Of a DNA stretch of 44,214 nt, positions 8,589 to 16,931 are shown one piece after another (positions within the stretch are counted from its first letter, which is position 1; every line of letters starts with the position of its first letter). The stretch spans positions 1-44,214 of the forward strand of contig CALKLQ010000033.1 of the NCBI GenBank assembly GCA_937992055.1, read 5' to 3'. A program made the position numbers and the translations under genes. The DNA is from an uncultured Clostridia bacterium. GTDB taxonomy: Bacteria; Bacillota; Clostridia; Christensenellales; UBA1242. Under the pieces are notes generated by a model. The model made no database searches. It was not told where the DNA came from and saw nothing but the letters and a program-made list of their open reading frames with translations.

Positions 8589-8618
8589 AGATTTGAAGTC
8601 AAAACTGGCTTCAAATCT
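8589..8618 (-). other. Hairpin between clpP and clpX
   Basis: A perfect 10-bp inverted repeat, AGATTTGAAG and CTTCAAATCT, separated by 10 nt. The tail after it on the transcribed strand is GTTTTAAATTG, a weak T-run, so it may be a leaky terminator or an mRNA processing or stabilising hairpin that sets the clpP to clpX ratio. Confidence 0.5.
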
Positions 8619-8657
8619 ATCTTTTGTAAAATCAAAATTTTAATACTATATTAATTC

Positions 8658-9236
8658 TTATCTTTTTTCAAAGACCTTGTCAATTAATCCGTAATTTAAA
8701 GCCTCGTTAGCACTCATATAAAAATCTCTATCCGTATCTTTTTCCACCTTTTCTAAAGGTTGAGATGTTCTTTCGCTTAAGATTTGATTAATTTTTTCTT
8801 TAATCTTTTTTATATGGTTTGCCTGAATTTCAATGTCACTTGCCTGTCCTTGTGCTCCACCAAGAGGTTGATGAATCATAATTTCACTATTAGGAAGGGC
8901 AAATCTTTTGCCCTTTGTTCCACTAGCAAGCAAAAAAGCACCCATAGAAGCAGCAAGTCCAATGCAAATTGTTGACACATCACATTTAATGTAGTTAATC
9001 GTGTCATAAATTGCAAAACCCGCACTCACGCTTCCTCCAGGACTGTTAATATACAAACTGATGTCCTTATCAGGATTTTTTCCTTCTAAATAAATTAATT
9101 GCGCAACAACAATGTTTGCAAGTGCATCGTTAATTTCTCCAGTCAAAAAAATTATTCTATCTTCAAGTAATCTTGAGTAAATATCATAAGACCTTTCTCC
9201 ATTGCTTGTTTGGTCAACAACCATAGGAACTAACAT
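8658..9236 (-). CDS. clpP: ATP-dependent Clp protease proteolytic subunit ClpP
   Basis: ClpP is the serine peptidase barrel that partners ClpX. From the ATG at 9236 the product has 192 residues with the triad at S97 (AASMGAF), H122 (MIHQPLGG) and D171, within one residue of the usual 98/123/172. I choose this ATG because GGAGG lies 5 nt upstream; a longer frame would start with GTG inside that ribosome site. Tig ends 11 nt before, so clpP is translated right after trigger factor in the same operon, a common tig-clpP-clpX arrangement. Nothing unusual in the active site or in the substrate-handling INSPGGSV segment. Confidence 0.98.
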   Translation of the reverse strand: MLVPMVVDQTSNGERSYDIYSRLLEDRIIFLTGEINDALANIVVAQLIYLEGKNPDKDISLYINSPGGSVSAGFAIYDTINYIKCDVSTICIGLAASMGAFLLASGTKGKRFALPNSEIMIHQPLGGAQGQASDIEIQANHIKKIKEKINQILSERTSQPLEKVEKDTDRDFYMSANEALNYGLIDKVFEKR

Positions 9237-9247
9237 AAAAACCTCCA

Positions 9248-10531
9248 CTAATCTTTAAAAGTATTATTATTCTTTAAAAATTCGATAACATTATTCATAA
9301 GCATTTCATTTTCAAAATATGCAATTTGCTTATCTCCCAATGTCTTTTTATAGTCTTCAACATTCTTTTTGTATTTTTCTGCAAGTTGAGCAATCTTATT
9401 TTCCAAAGCTTCTTTGGCAACTTGCAAACTTTCAGTTTCAATAAGTTTTTCTAAAACCAAACGAGTTTTAACCGTCTCAATTGCTCTTTCACGATTTTCC
9501 TCTCTTAGTTTTTCAACCGTGCCGTTGGTCCAAGACAAATAGTTTTCGAGTGTCATTCCTTGGAAAGAAAGTCTTGTTTCAAGGTCACGAATAAACATAT
9601 CTAATTGTCTTTCAATCAAACACTCTGGTACCTCAACACTAGCACCCTTTACAACTGCTTCAATCAAATTGTTTTCGTTGTGTCTTTCCATGTGTTCTTT
9701 CAAAGATTCTTCAAGATGTTTTTTAATGTCGTCTTTATATTCTTGTAAGGTTTCAAATTCACTCACATTAGAGGCAAATTCATCGTTAAGCTCTGGAAGT
9801 TGTTTTTCCTCAACCTTATCTAATAAAACATCAAAAACCGCATTTTTGCCAGCTAACTCACTTGCGCCATAGTCTTGTGGGAAGGTAACTTTAACATCTT
9901 TTCTTTCCCCAACTTTCATGCCAACAATTTGTTCTTCAAAATTGTCTATAAAGGTTTTTGAACCAAGTTCAAGTCTTTGATTTTCAGCGGTTCCGCCCTC
10001 AAACTTTTTGCCGTCAATGCTACCAGAAAAATCAATTACAACAACATCGCCCATTTGAGCCTCTCTTTCTACTGGAACAAATCTAGCCTGTCTTTCCCTA
10101 ACCTGTTCAAGCTCTTTATCAACACGGCTTTCATCAAGTGTTTCATTACATCTATCAACAACAAGCCCTTTATACTGCCCTAAAACCACCTCAGGCACAC
10201 ATTCAACAGTTGCAACGATAACAAGACCATTTTCATCAAAAGACTCTAATTTAAGGCTTGGTGCATCAATAGGTTGTATTTGTTTTTCATTCTCCAAAGC
10301 GTTTGAATATTCCTTTGTGAAAGCAATGTCAATTGCGGTGTCAAAAAAAACATTTTCACCATAGTTTTTTTCAATAACCTTTCTAGGCGCCTTACCTTTT
10401 CTAAAACCTTGAACCGAGTATTTTCCCTTTTCTTCTTCATAGGCTTGTTCAACAAAGCCCTCCCATTCTTCTGGGCTTATTTTAATTTTAATTTGATACT
10501 TGTTTTTTTCAAGTTTTTCACTTGTATACAT
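9248..10531 (-). CDS. tig: Trigger factor, ribosome-associated chaperone
   Basis: Trigger factor binds ribosomal protein L23 and shields nascent chains. The 427-residue product carries the ribosome-docking signature VQGFRKGKAPRKVIEKNYG (about residues 38-56), a FKBP-type prolyl isomerase domain (from GDVVVIDFSG through ELGSKTFIDNFEEQIVGM, about 160-245) and a long helical C-terminal chaperone domain. Length is normal. AAGGAG precedes the ATG. It is first in the tig-clpP-clpX cluster and has an extended -10 promoter about 40 nt upstream. The pairing of a nascent-chain chaperone with the ClpXP protease is conventional. Confidence 0.98.
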   Translation of the reverse strand: MYTSEKLEKNKYQIKIKISPEEWEGFVEQAYEEEKGKYSVQGFRKGKAPRKVIEKNYGENVFFDTAIDIAFTKEYSNALENEKQIQPIDAPSLKLESFDENGLVIVATVECVPEVVLGQYKGLVVDRCNETLDESRVDKELEQVRERQARFVPVEREAQMGDVVVIDFSGSIDGKKFEGGTAENQRLELGSKTFIDNFEEQIVGMKVGERKDVKVTFPQDYGASELAGKNAVFDVLLDKVEEKQLPELNDEFASNVSEFETLQEYKDDIKKHLEESLKEHMERHNENNLIEAVVKGASVEVPECLIERQLDMFIRDLETRLSFQGMTLENYLSWTNGTVEKLREENRERAIETVKTRLVLEKLIETESLQVAKEALENKIAQLAEKYKKNVEDYKKTLGDKQIAYFENEMLMNNVIEFLKNNNTFKD

Positions 10532-10569
10532 AAAATTCTCCTTAATTTCTTTTGTGTGACATACATTTA

Positions 10570-10578
10570 ATTATAACA
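10570..10578 (-). promoter_or_regulatory. Extended -10 promoter of tig-clpP-clpX
   Basis: Minus strand TGT-TATAAT (10578-10570), an extended -10 box. There is no good -35 at 17 nt; a TTGACA lies too close (7 nt upstream of TATAAT) to serve. The start would fall near 10563, leaving a leader of about 30 nt with AAGGAG. Confidence 0.55.
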
Positions 10579-10631
10579 TTTCTGTCAAGCTTAAATTCCA
10601 AAATAAATGCAAAATAATATCAAATTTTGTA

Positions 10632-10916
10632 TTATCTTAAAATTAGCAAGATAACAATAGTAGTAACCGCAATTGCATAAACAACATACCAAGCAGCCTT
10701 TCTTTTAGTGCGAACAAAAAAGAATGCAGAAACGCAGGTAACAATAACCGCAATCCATTCGCCAACATCACGAATTTTTGAAGCAATTGAAACATCCCAA
10801 TTAAACCAACTAAACAAACACTGAACCAAAAGTGCAAGTGCAATACAAATTGTGGCAATAAAAGCAAATATGTTCACTATTCTTTTGACATTCAAATCAT
10901 TATTGTTATTACTCAT
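10632..10916 (-). CDS. Small membrane protein of unknown function
   Basis: The 94-residue product has a short polar N-terminus (MSNNNNDLN), then three hydrophobic stretches (about residues 12-35, 52-68 and 74-93) separated by charged loops, the last with RTKRKAAW, so it is probably a three-pass membrane protein with positive residues on one face. AAAGGAG sits 6 nt before the ATG. It follows rluD by 41 nt on the same strand and likely belongs to the sepF-lspA-rluD operon. I do not recognise the family; no catalytic motif is visible. Confidence 0.75.
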   Translation of the reverse strand: MSNNNNDLNVKRIVNIFAFIATICIALALLVQCLFSWFNWDVSIASKIRDVGEWIAVIVTCVSAFFFVRTKRKAAWYVVYAIAVTTIVILLILR

Positions 10917-10957
10917 AAATTTCTCCTTTTAAAACTGTATAAGTTTATCAAACTCAT

Positions 10958-11878
10958 TCAATTTTGTAAAGAGATTGTCCTCAAATGCTCCATAACTTTT
11001 ACAAAATAATCTGGCAGTGGAATTTCAAAACTCATCGGTTTGTTTGTAACAGGATGAACAAAACTAATACTAAACGCACAAAGAAGTTGCCCATGTCCAT
11101 AAAGCTTTGTATTGCCTCCATAAACCCCATCACCTACAATAGAATGATTTAGTTTTTGGCAATGAACCCTAATTTGATGAGTTCTTCCCGTAAGAAGGGA
11201 AAATTTGACTAAACTAAAGCCCTTATAATATTCAATCGTTTCATATTTTGTAATTGCCTTCTTTCCCTGATTAATTTCGCAACACATCATTTTTTTTCTA
11301 TCTCTATCACTGCGTTTTATTCCTGTAATAATTTCCCCTACAGGCTCGGAAAAACAGCCTGAAACTATGGCTAAATACTCACGTTTGCAGGTTTTTTCCT
11401 CTATTTGTTTTGCTAAATTTGCATGCGCCAAATCATTTTTAGCAATCAGCAAAAGACCACTTGTGTCCTTATCTAACCTATGCACAATTCCGGGTCTAAA
11501 TTCACCATTTTTACCGCTCAAATTTTTTATATGAAAGACAAGAGCATTGACCAAGGTCCCATTTCTATTACTTGTAGCAGGATGGGTTACCATTCCTTGC
11601 GGTTTATTTACAACCGCCAAATCATCGTCTTCATAAACAATTTCTAAAGGTAAATCTTCAGGATTAGCACTTAGAGGCTGAGGTTCTAAATAATCAATAA
11701 AAACTTTATCATTTTCTTGCAAAATGTATCCCGCTTTGATAACTTTTCCGTTTACAAACACATTAGAAGACTCAAAACACTTTTTAATTTGAGAACGACT
11801 TTTACCCAAATTATTTGTTAAAAACAAATCTATTCTCACATTACTGTTGTTTTTATCAATGTCAAATTCATACTTCAT
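10958..11878 (-). CDS. RluA/RluD-family 23S rRNA pseudouridine synthase
   Basis: These enzymes isomerise uridines in 23S rRNA. The 306-residue product has an N-terminal S4 RNA-binding domain (DLFLTNNLGKSRSQIKKC, then VNGKVIKAGYIL) and the catalytic domain with the hallmark HRLDKDTSGLLLIAK containing the nucleophilic Asp (about residue 139), plus the LLTGRTHQIRVH motif. The ATG lies 11 nt inside the end of lspA. lspA followed by an RluD-type gene is a conserved Firmicutes pair. Whether it is RluD itself or a YlyB-like paralogue cannot be settled from sequence alone, so I give no symbol. Confidence 0.95.
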   Translation of the reverse strand: MKYEFDIDKNNSNVRIDLFLTNNLGKSRSQIKKCFESSNVFVNGKVIKAGYILQENDKVFIDYLEPQPLSANPEDLPLEIVYEDDDLAVVNKPQGMVTHPATSNRNGTLVNALVFHIKNLSGKNGEFRPGIVHRLDKDTSGLLLIAKNDLAHANLAKQIEEKTCKREYLAIVSGCFSEPVGEIITGIKRSDRDRKKMMCCEINQGKKAITKYETIEYYKGFSLVKFSLLTGRTHQIRVHCQKLNHSIVGDGVYGGNTKLYGHGQLLCAFSISFVHPVTNKPMSFEIPLPDYFVKVMEHLRTISLQN

Positions 11879-12341
11879 TCTTTTTTTTATCCTTATAAAA
11901 AAATAGAAAATAAACGCAAAGACAAATAACTCCTATAGTGAGAGCCATATCCGCCACATTGAAAATAAAGGGAAAATTTATGAATTCTATCCTTATAAAA
12001 TCTCTGACAAATCCAAACACAATCCTATCAAACAAATTGCCAATTGCTCCAGCAAGAAGTAGTCCAAAAGAAAGTGAATAAAACCAATTTTTTTCTTTTA
12101 AGAAAAAATCAAAAACAAACATTGCAAATAAAAATATCAAGGAAACAACAATTAAAAAGCTTGTATGTCCTTCTAAAATAGAGCCAGCAGCTCCTGTATT
12201 TTCCTTATAAGAGATTGAAATAAAATTAGGTATTAAGGTGAAATATTTATCAGTAAGCAAATACTTAGACAACATATCTATTCCAATTACCACAAGAAAG
12301 GTTACAACTAAAATAATCACATGCAATCTTGTTTTTTTCAA
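11868..12341 (-). CDS. lspA: Lipoprotein signal peptidase (signal peptidase II), TTG start
   Basis: LspA cleaves the signal peptide of diacylglyceryl-modified prolipoproteins in the membrane; the window also encodes a lipoprotein with a lipobox at 26.5 kb. The product has four membrane segments, the conserved ENTGAA box, the first catalytic Asp in AGAIGNLFDR and the second in FIFNVADMALT. I place the start at the TTG at 12341, right after the sepF stop (TGA-C-TTG), because GGAGGAG in the end of sepF is correctly spaced for it; the 157-residue result matches the family. A longer frame would overlap sepF by 47 nt and add a charged segment absent from the family. Confidence 0.94.
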   Translation of the reverse strand: MKKTRLHVIILVVTFLVVIGIDMLSKYLLTDKYFTLIPNFISISYKENTGAAGSILEGHTSFLIVVSLIFLFAMFVFDFFLKEKNWFYSLSFGLLLAGAIGNLFDRIVFGFVRDFIRIEFINFPFIFNVADMALTIGVICLCVYFLFFYKDKKKNEV

Positions 12342-12342
12342 G

Positions 12343-12690
12343 TCACTCCTCCTCAATCTCCAATCTACAAAGAAACTTATCATTTTCAATCATCTTTAAA
12401 TCTCCCTCAAGAGCAAAAATAGAACCAGCTAAAAAATCAATAGCGCGATACTTTGAATCATCGAATTCAGAGAAATCAAAAATAATACTTTTCAGTGTTT
12501 TCAATTCACAAATAGTATCTTGTAATTGTTGCTGATTCAAAATAAGCCTAACGGGCGGAAGATTTTTATAATATTTATTATCTGCCAAATCATATTTAGC
12601 ATCGCCAACTTTAACTGTTTTAACAGTTTTTTCCTGTTTTTCCTCTCCTTCAAAGCCAAAAGCTTTGAAGATTCCGCCCCAAAAGCCCAT
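12343..12690 (-). CDS. sepF: Cell division protein SepF
   Basis: SepF binds FtsZ and the membrane and organises the Gram-positive division septum. The 115-residue product starts with a short amphipathic segment (MGFWGGIFKAFGFEG) that would bind membrane, followed by a charged linker and the SepF core with IIFDFSEFDDSKYRAIDFL, GSIFALEGDL and the terminal DKFLCRLE. It is shorter than the 140-150 residues typical of Bacilli because the linker is reduced. AAAAGGAA precedes the ATG. It heads a sepF-lspA-rluD cluster and supports a Gram-positive origin. Confidence 0.93.
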   Translation of the reverse strand: MGFWGGIFKAFGFEGEEKQEKTVKTVKVGDAKYDLADNKYYKNLPPVRLILNQQQLQDTICELKTLKSIIFDFSEFDDSKYRAIDFLAGSIFALEGDLKMIENDKFLCRLEIEEE

Positions 12691-12905
12691 TTTTTTTATT
12701 CCTTTTTCTTTTGATTTATTAATAACTATATTAATTATTTTGATAGCTTTTTAATTAAATGTTATTTAATCTAAATTTGAATTACCCCAATATATCGAAA
12801 ACCAAGTAAATTCGGTAAATAAGTTTTAATTAAATACAATTATATTTTCTATTTGTAAAATTACACATTAATATTTTAAACAAATAAAAATTTAAAGTAA
12901 AGCAA

Positions 12906-14747
12906 TTAACCTACACTAGATTTTGCATCATCAAATTGACTGTAATAAAGGTCTGCATAAAAGCCATTTTTTGCAAGTAGTTCATCATGGCTACCCTGTT
13001 CAACAATATCACCATTATCCATAACCAGAATAATATCTGCATTTTTTATAGTAGATAGTCTGTGAGCAATAATAAAGCTTGTTCTTCCATTCATCAAATT
13101 ATCCATAGCCTTTTGAATGGCAATTTCTGTTCGAGTATCCACCGAGCTTGTAGCTTCATCTAAAATTAACATAGGTGAATTCTGAACCATTGCTCTTGCT
13201 ATAGTAAGAAGTTGCTTTTGGCCTTGCGACAAGGAGGCATTTTCATCTAAAACAAAGTTATAACCATTTGGCTGGGTCCTAATAAAGTGATCAACTCCAG
13301 CAAGAATACAAGCCTTTTGAATTTCTTCGTCTGTTACGTTTTTATCTCCGTAAGCAATATTTTCCTTAATCGTTCCCTCAAAAAGCCAGGTGTCTTGTAA
13401 AACCATGGAAAATAGCTGTCTAACATTTTCCCTTTTTAAACTATTTATAGAAACTCCATCTATAGTTATTTCTCCACTGTTAATTTCATAAAATCTCATA
13501 AGCAAATTTACAAGAGTAGTTTTTCCTGCACCAGTCGGACCTACAATAGCAACTTTTTGCCCAGGCTTTGCAACCAAGGAAAAGTCCTTAATAATTGTTT
13601 TGTTTGGAACATATCCAAAACTAACATGTTTGAACTCAACCTCACCTTTTACATCTTGAGGAAGTAAAGTAGTCTCTTTTTGGTCCTCATTTTCCTGTTC
13701 TTCAAGTTCCAAAAATTCAAAAACTCTTTCTGCTGCCGCCGCTGTAGATTGCAAGGTTCCAGCTATGGAAGCTATTAGGCTTATAGGTTGATTGAATTGC
13801 CTAATATATAGCATAAAGCTGGTTATTGCACCTACCATAATGGCGCCATCAAGAACAAGCGCGCCACCAACAATACAAATTGCAACATAGCTAACATTTG
13901 AAATAAATTGGGTAATAGGATGCATCATCCCAGAAAGGAATTGGCTTTTATATGCACTATTATGCATTTGTTCATTTATAACATCAAATTCTTCAATCGC
14001 TTTTTGTTCACCATTAAAAACCTTAACAACATTATGAGCAGAATAAATTTGCTCAATATGTCCATTCATCTCACCCAAACTTGCTTGTTGTTTTAAAAAC
14101 TGTTTTTGTGAAAATTTTATTATAATCATCATTAAAATTGCTGAAACCGGAATTGAAATCAAGGCAATCAAGGTCATTTGCCAGCAAATGATAAACATTA
14201 TAATAAGAACACCAATTACCTTTGTTACAGCCCAAACAATGTTAGCCAAACTTTGATTCAAAGTTTGTGTTACAGTGTCAACATCGTTGGTGATTCTACT
14301 TAGTATCTCTCCATTGTTAGTTGAATCAAAATAGCTAAGAGGCAATCTATTAATTTTTTTAATAATTTCCTCTCTAAATCTAAAACCCACCTTAGCAGCA
14401 ACCGATGACATTATCCAGCCTGTAATATAGTCTGTAATCGCACTAGAAATATATAGAATCAAAAGCACAAGGCTAATTTTGCCTATAAGCGCCAAATCAA
14501 TAGCCCTTTTAAACTCTAGGGCATTTTGCAATTCGTTTGTTATATCTCCCAAAAGTTTTGGGCAAAAGACGGTTAATAGAGTGCTAGCAATTGCAATAAA
14601 TAAGCCAAGTGACAAAAGCAAAATTTGAGGTTTAATAAACTTCAAAAGTTGACTCATACTCTTTTTAAAGTTCTTAGCCTTTTGTCCGGCTTTTGCGCCC
14701 TGCCCCATATGCATAGACCCAGCCGGTTGTTTGTTTTTGTTTGACAT
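12906..14747 (-). CDS. ABC exporter half-transporter, subunit with consensus Walker motifs
   Basis: A type IV ABC exporter half: an N-terminal six-helix membrane domain (about residues 30-330) and a C-terminal ATPase. Walker A is GPTGAGKTT, Walker B MLILDEATSSVD with the catalytic Glu, and the switch His is in IIAHRLST. The signature is degenerate, LSQGQ instead of LSGGQ. The start is the ATG at 14747 (613 residues): AAGGAGGAG inside the end of the upstream subunit gene is correctly spaced for it, and the two genes are separated by one base. With the upstream gene it forms a heterodimer in which this subunit supplies the working Walker A/B. Substrate (drug, lipid or peptide) cannot be told. 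Confidence 0.93.
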   Translation of the reverse strand: MSNKNKQPAGSMHMGQGAKAGQKAKNFKKSMSQLLKFIKPQILLLSLGLFIAIASTLLTVFCPKLLGDITNELQNALEFKRAIDLALIGKISLVLLILYISSAITDYITGWIMSSVAAKVGFRFREEIIKKINRLPLSYFDSTNNGEILSRITNDVDTVTQTLNQSLANIVWAVTKVIGVLIIMFIICWQMTLIALISIPVSAILMMIIIKFSQKQFLKQQASLGEMNGHIEQIYSAHNVVKVFNGEQKAIEEFDVINEQMHNSAYKSQFLSGMMHPITQFISNVSYVAICIVGGALVLDGAIMVGAITSFMLYIRQFNQPISLIASIAGTLQSTAAAAERVFEFLELEEQENEDQKETTLLPQDVKGEVEFKHVSFGYVPNKTIIKDFSLVAKPGQKVAIVGPTGAGKTTLVNLLMRFYEINSGEITIDGVSINSLKRENVRQLFSMVLQDTWLFEGTIKENIAYGDKNVTDEEIQKACILAGVDHFIRTQPNGYNFVLDENASLSQGQKQLLTIARAMVQNSPMLILDEATSSVDTRTEIAIQKAMDNLMNGRTSFIIAHRLSTIKNADIILVMDNGDIVEQGSHDELLAKNGFYADLYYSQFDDAKSSVG

Positions 14748-14748
14748 T

Positions 14749-16491
14749 TTAAATCTCCTCCTTACTAAGCTGGGATGAAGCAATTTCTTTATAAACTTCA
14801 CAGGTCTTTAAAAGTTGTTCATGAGTACCACTTCCAACCATTTCGCCGTTTTCCAAAACAATGATAAGATCGGCATCAATAATTGTTCCTACTCTTTGAG
14901 CAACAATCAATTTTGTTGCGTCTGAAACCTCTTTTTTTAATGCCTTTTTTAATTTTTTATCCGTCTTATAATCTAAAGCGGAAAAGCTATCATCAAAAAT
15001 AAAAATTTCAGGTTTTTTTACAATTGCTCTAGCAATAGAAAGTCGTTGTCTTTGACCTCCAGAAACATTAGTTCCACCTTGAGCTATTTCATGGTCATAA
15101 CCATCTTTAAATCTGGCAATAAAATTTGATGCCTGAGCAATACTACATGCTTTTTTCACCTCTTCCTCTGTCGCATCCTCTTTTCCATATCTAATATTAG
15201 ACATAATGGTTCCTCTAAAAAGCATGCCTCTTTGAGGTACATATCCTATCTTGTCAACAAGTTCACTTTTAGTATAGTTTCTAACATCAACTCCATCGAC
15301 CAATACTTCCCCTTCTGTAACATCATAAAATCTTGGCACCAAATTTATTAACGTACTTTTCCCACTACCTGTCGAACCAATAAAGGCTACCGTTTGTCCT
15401 TTTTTTGCAACAAAAGAGATGTTTTTTAAAACACAATCTTCTGCATCTGGATATTTAAAACTAACATTTTTAAATTCCACCTCTCCACTAATTCCAACCT
15501 CACTTGTGGTTTGACTAGGATAATCAATTACATTTTTAGTATCTAAAACAGCATTGACTCTTTTTGCAGATACACTGGCTCTAGGCAACATGATAAAAAC
15601 CATGGTGAGCATTGAAAAACTAGATAGAATCATCATAGAATATTGAGCAAATGCCATCAATTGTCCTATATTTAAAAGTTGTTTTGAAACCAAAGAGGAA
15701 CCAAACCAATAAATAAACAGTGTCAAGCCACTTAAAGTTAAAATCATAACTGGACTCAAAAGCGACATTATTCTGCTTACAAAAAGATTAGTTTTTGTTA
15801 AATTTGAGTTAACTTCTTCAAACCTACTCTCTTGGAACTGCTCACTATTATATGCTCTAACAACTCTAAGACCGGTCAAGTTCTCCCTTGTCACCAAATT
15901 GGTTTTATCTGTTAAGGTTTGAATCTTTTTAAACTTAGGTATTGCTATAACAAAAATGGTCACAATCAAGGCTACCAAGACAAAAATTGCAATTGCAGTC
16001 GCAACAGACATGGAAGCACTTACCCTGACAATTTCAATAATTGACCATATTCCCATTAATGGTGCAGTTATTAAAATTCTAATTCCCATAGTAAGAAGCG
16101 ATTGTACCTGTGATATGTCATTTGTCGTTCTAGTAATTAGCGATGATGTGGAAAAGGAACTCATATCTTGCATGGAAAAACTTTCCACTTTTTTAAAAAA
16201 CTTCGCTCTCACATTTCTTGAAAAACCGGCGCCTATTCTTGCAACTATATATCCCACAACTATGCTACAAATCACACTGCCAAGTGAAATTAGTATCATA
16301 TTTAGTCCCAAATACAAAATTTGTTGAGTAGATAAAATTTGGTTGATATCATCAGCCGTAATTCCATTTACTATTTGTGTCATATACTTAGGGAGTTGAA
16401 GTTCTAATGCCACCTGGGCAAAAATTAAAACAACAACTAACAAAAGTAAAAATACATCTTTTAATTTTAAATTTTTCAGTAGTTTAAACAA
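14749..16491 (-). CDS. ABC exporter half-transporter, subunit with degenerate Walker B, TTG start
   Basis: Partner of the next gene: six-helix membrane domain, then an ATPase with intact Walker A (GSTGSGKST) and intact signature (NVSGGQRQRLS), but a Walker B of FIFDDSFSALD, with Asp replacing the catalytic Glu, and Gln replacing the switch His (IVAQRVGT). This is the asymmetry known from TM287/288 and LmrCD: one consensus ATP site is built from the partner's Walker motifs and this subunit's signature, the other is non-catalytic. The start is TTG at 16491, with AAAGGAG 7 nt upstream. The gene follows a 440-nt intergenic region with an 11-bp hairpin that may be its operator. Confidence 0.93.
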   Translation of the reverse strand: MFKLLKNLKLKDVFLLLLVVVLIFAQVALELQLPKYMTQIVNGITADDINQILSTQQILYLGLNMILISLGSVICSIVVGYIVARIGAGFSRNVRAKFFKKVESFSMQDMSSFSTSSLITRTTNDISQVQSLLTMGIRILITAPLMGIWSIIEIVRVSASMSVATAIAIFVLVALIVTIFVIAIPKFKKIQTLTDKTNLVTRENLTGLRVVRAYNSEQFQESRFEEVNSNLTKTNLFVSRIMSLLSPVMILTLSGLTLFIYWFGSSLVSKQLLNIGQLMAFAQYSMMILSSFSMLTMVFIMLPRASVSAKRVNAVLDTKNVIDYPSQTTSEVGISGEVEFKNVSFKYPDAEDCVLKNISFVAKKGQTVAFIGSTGSGKSTLINLVPRFYDVTEGEVLVDGVDVRNYTKSELVDKIGYVPQRGMLFRGTIMSNIRYGKEDATEEEVKKACSIAQASNFIARFKDGYDHEIAQGGTNVSGGQRQRLSIARAIVKKPEIFIFDDSFSALDYKTDKKLKKALKKEVSDATKLIVAQRVGTIIDADLIIVLENGEMVGSGTHEQLLKTCEVYKEIASSQLSKEEI

Positions 16492-16931
16492 AATAATACT
16501 CCTTTTAAGCCAAGTAATTTTTATGCATTAAAGCAAAATTTTGCTATAATTAAAAAAAAACAACTTTTAAATTTAGAAAATTTGTTATCAAAACGATAAC
16601 AAATTCTCCAATCATTTTAAGATAAACTTTGCGATATTGCTTTACTCATTTTTCTCACAAAGTATGTCTGTTTATACATGCCCACTTGCCACACAGACCA
16701 TATCAATCAACATCAGTTTTACTTCCCACTTTTGGCAAAAGCTATCACTAAAACTAATTTGCAAAAAAAATATAAAAGCATTTGATTTATGTAATTAATA
16801 AACCGGAGAATTTAAGAATTACAAAAAGTTAAATTAGATAAAAATCTTTTTTATTTTACTACGTAAACAAAAAACTTGCAAGCAAGTTTTTTCATTTTTT
16901 TTAATATATTAACAAATTTTATAAACAATAA
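16492..16931. other. 440-nt intergenic region with hairpins, no gene seen
   Basis: Contains a perfect 14-nt palindrome AGCAAAATTTTGCT (16532-16545) and a perfect 11-bp stem with 5-nt loop (16579-16605, arms AATTTGTTATC and GATAACAAATT), both between the ABC exporter start and any upstream promoter, so either may be an operator or leader hairpin. The 16630-16830 stretch looks less AT-rich than its surroundings and holds GTCTGT/ACAGAC (16666-16698) and CTTTTGCCAAAAG-type small hairpins; I could find no open frame longer than about 20 codons there. The terminator of the next gene is at 16869-16892. I see no convincing -35/-10 pair. Confidence 0.5.
16869..16892 (-). terminator. Terminator of the 262-residue orphan gene
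   Basis: Perfect 11-bp stem, AAAAAACTTGC and its complement GCAAGTTTTTT, separated by AA, 40 nt beyond the stop of the minus-strand gene. T-rich flanks exist on both strands, so it can act bidirectionally. Confidence 0.75.

Noticed and set aside
12342..12389. Longer lspA start overlapping sepF by 47 nt
   Set aside because: No ribosome site; the TTG at 12341 has GGAGGAG at the right distance and gives normal LspA length.
14748..14801. Longer start of the second ABC exporter subunit
   Set aside because: It would overlap the partner gene; the ATG at 14747 has AAGGAGGAG correctly placed.
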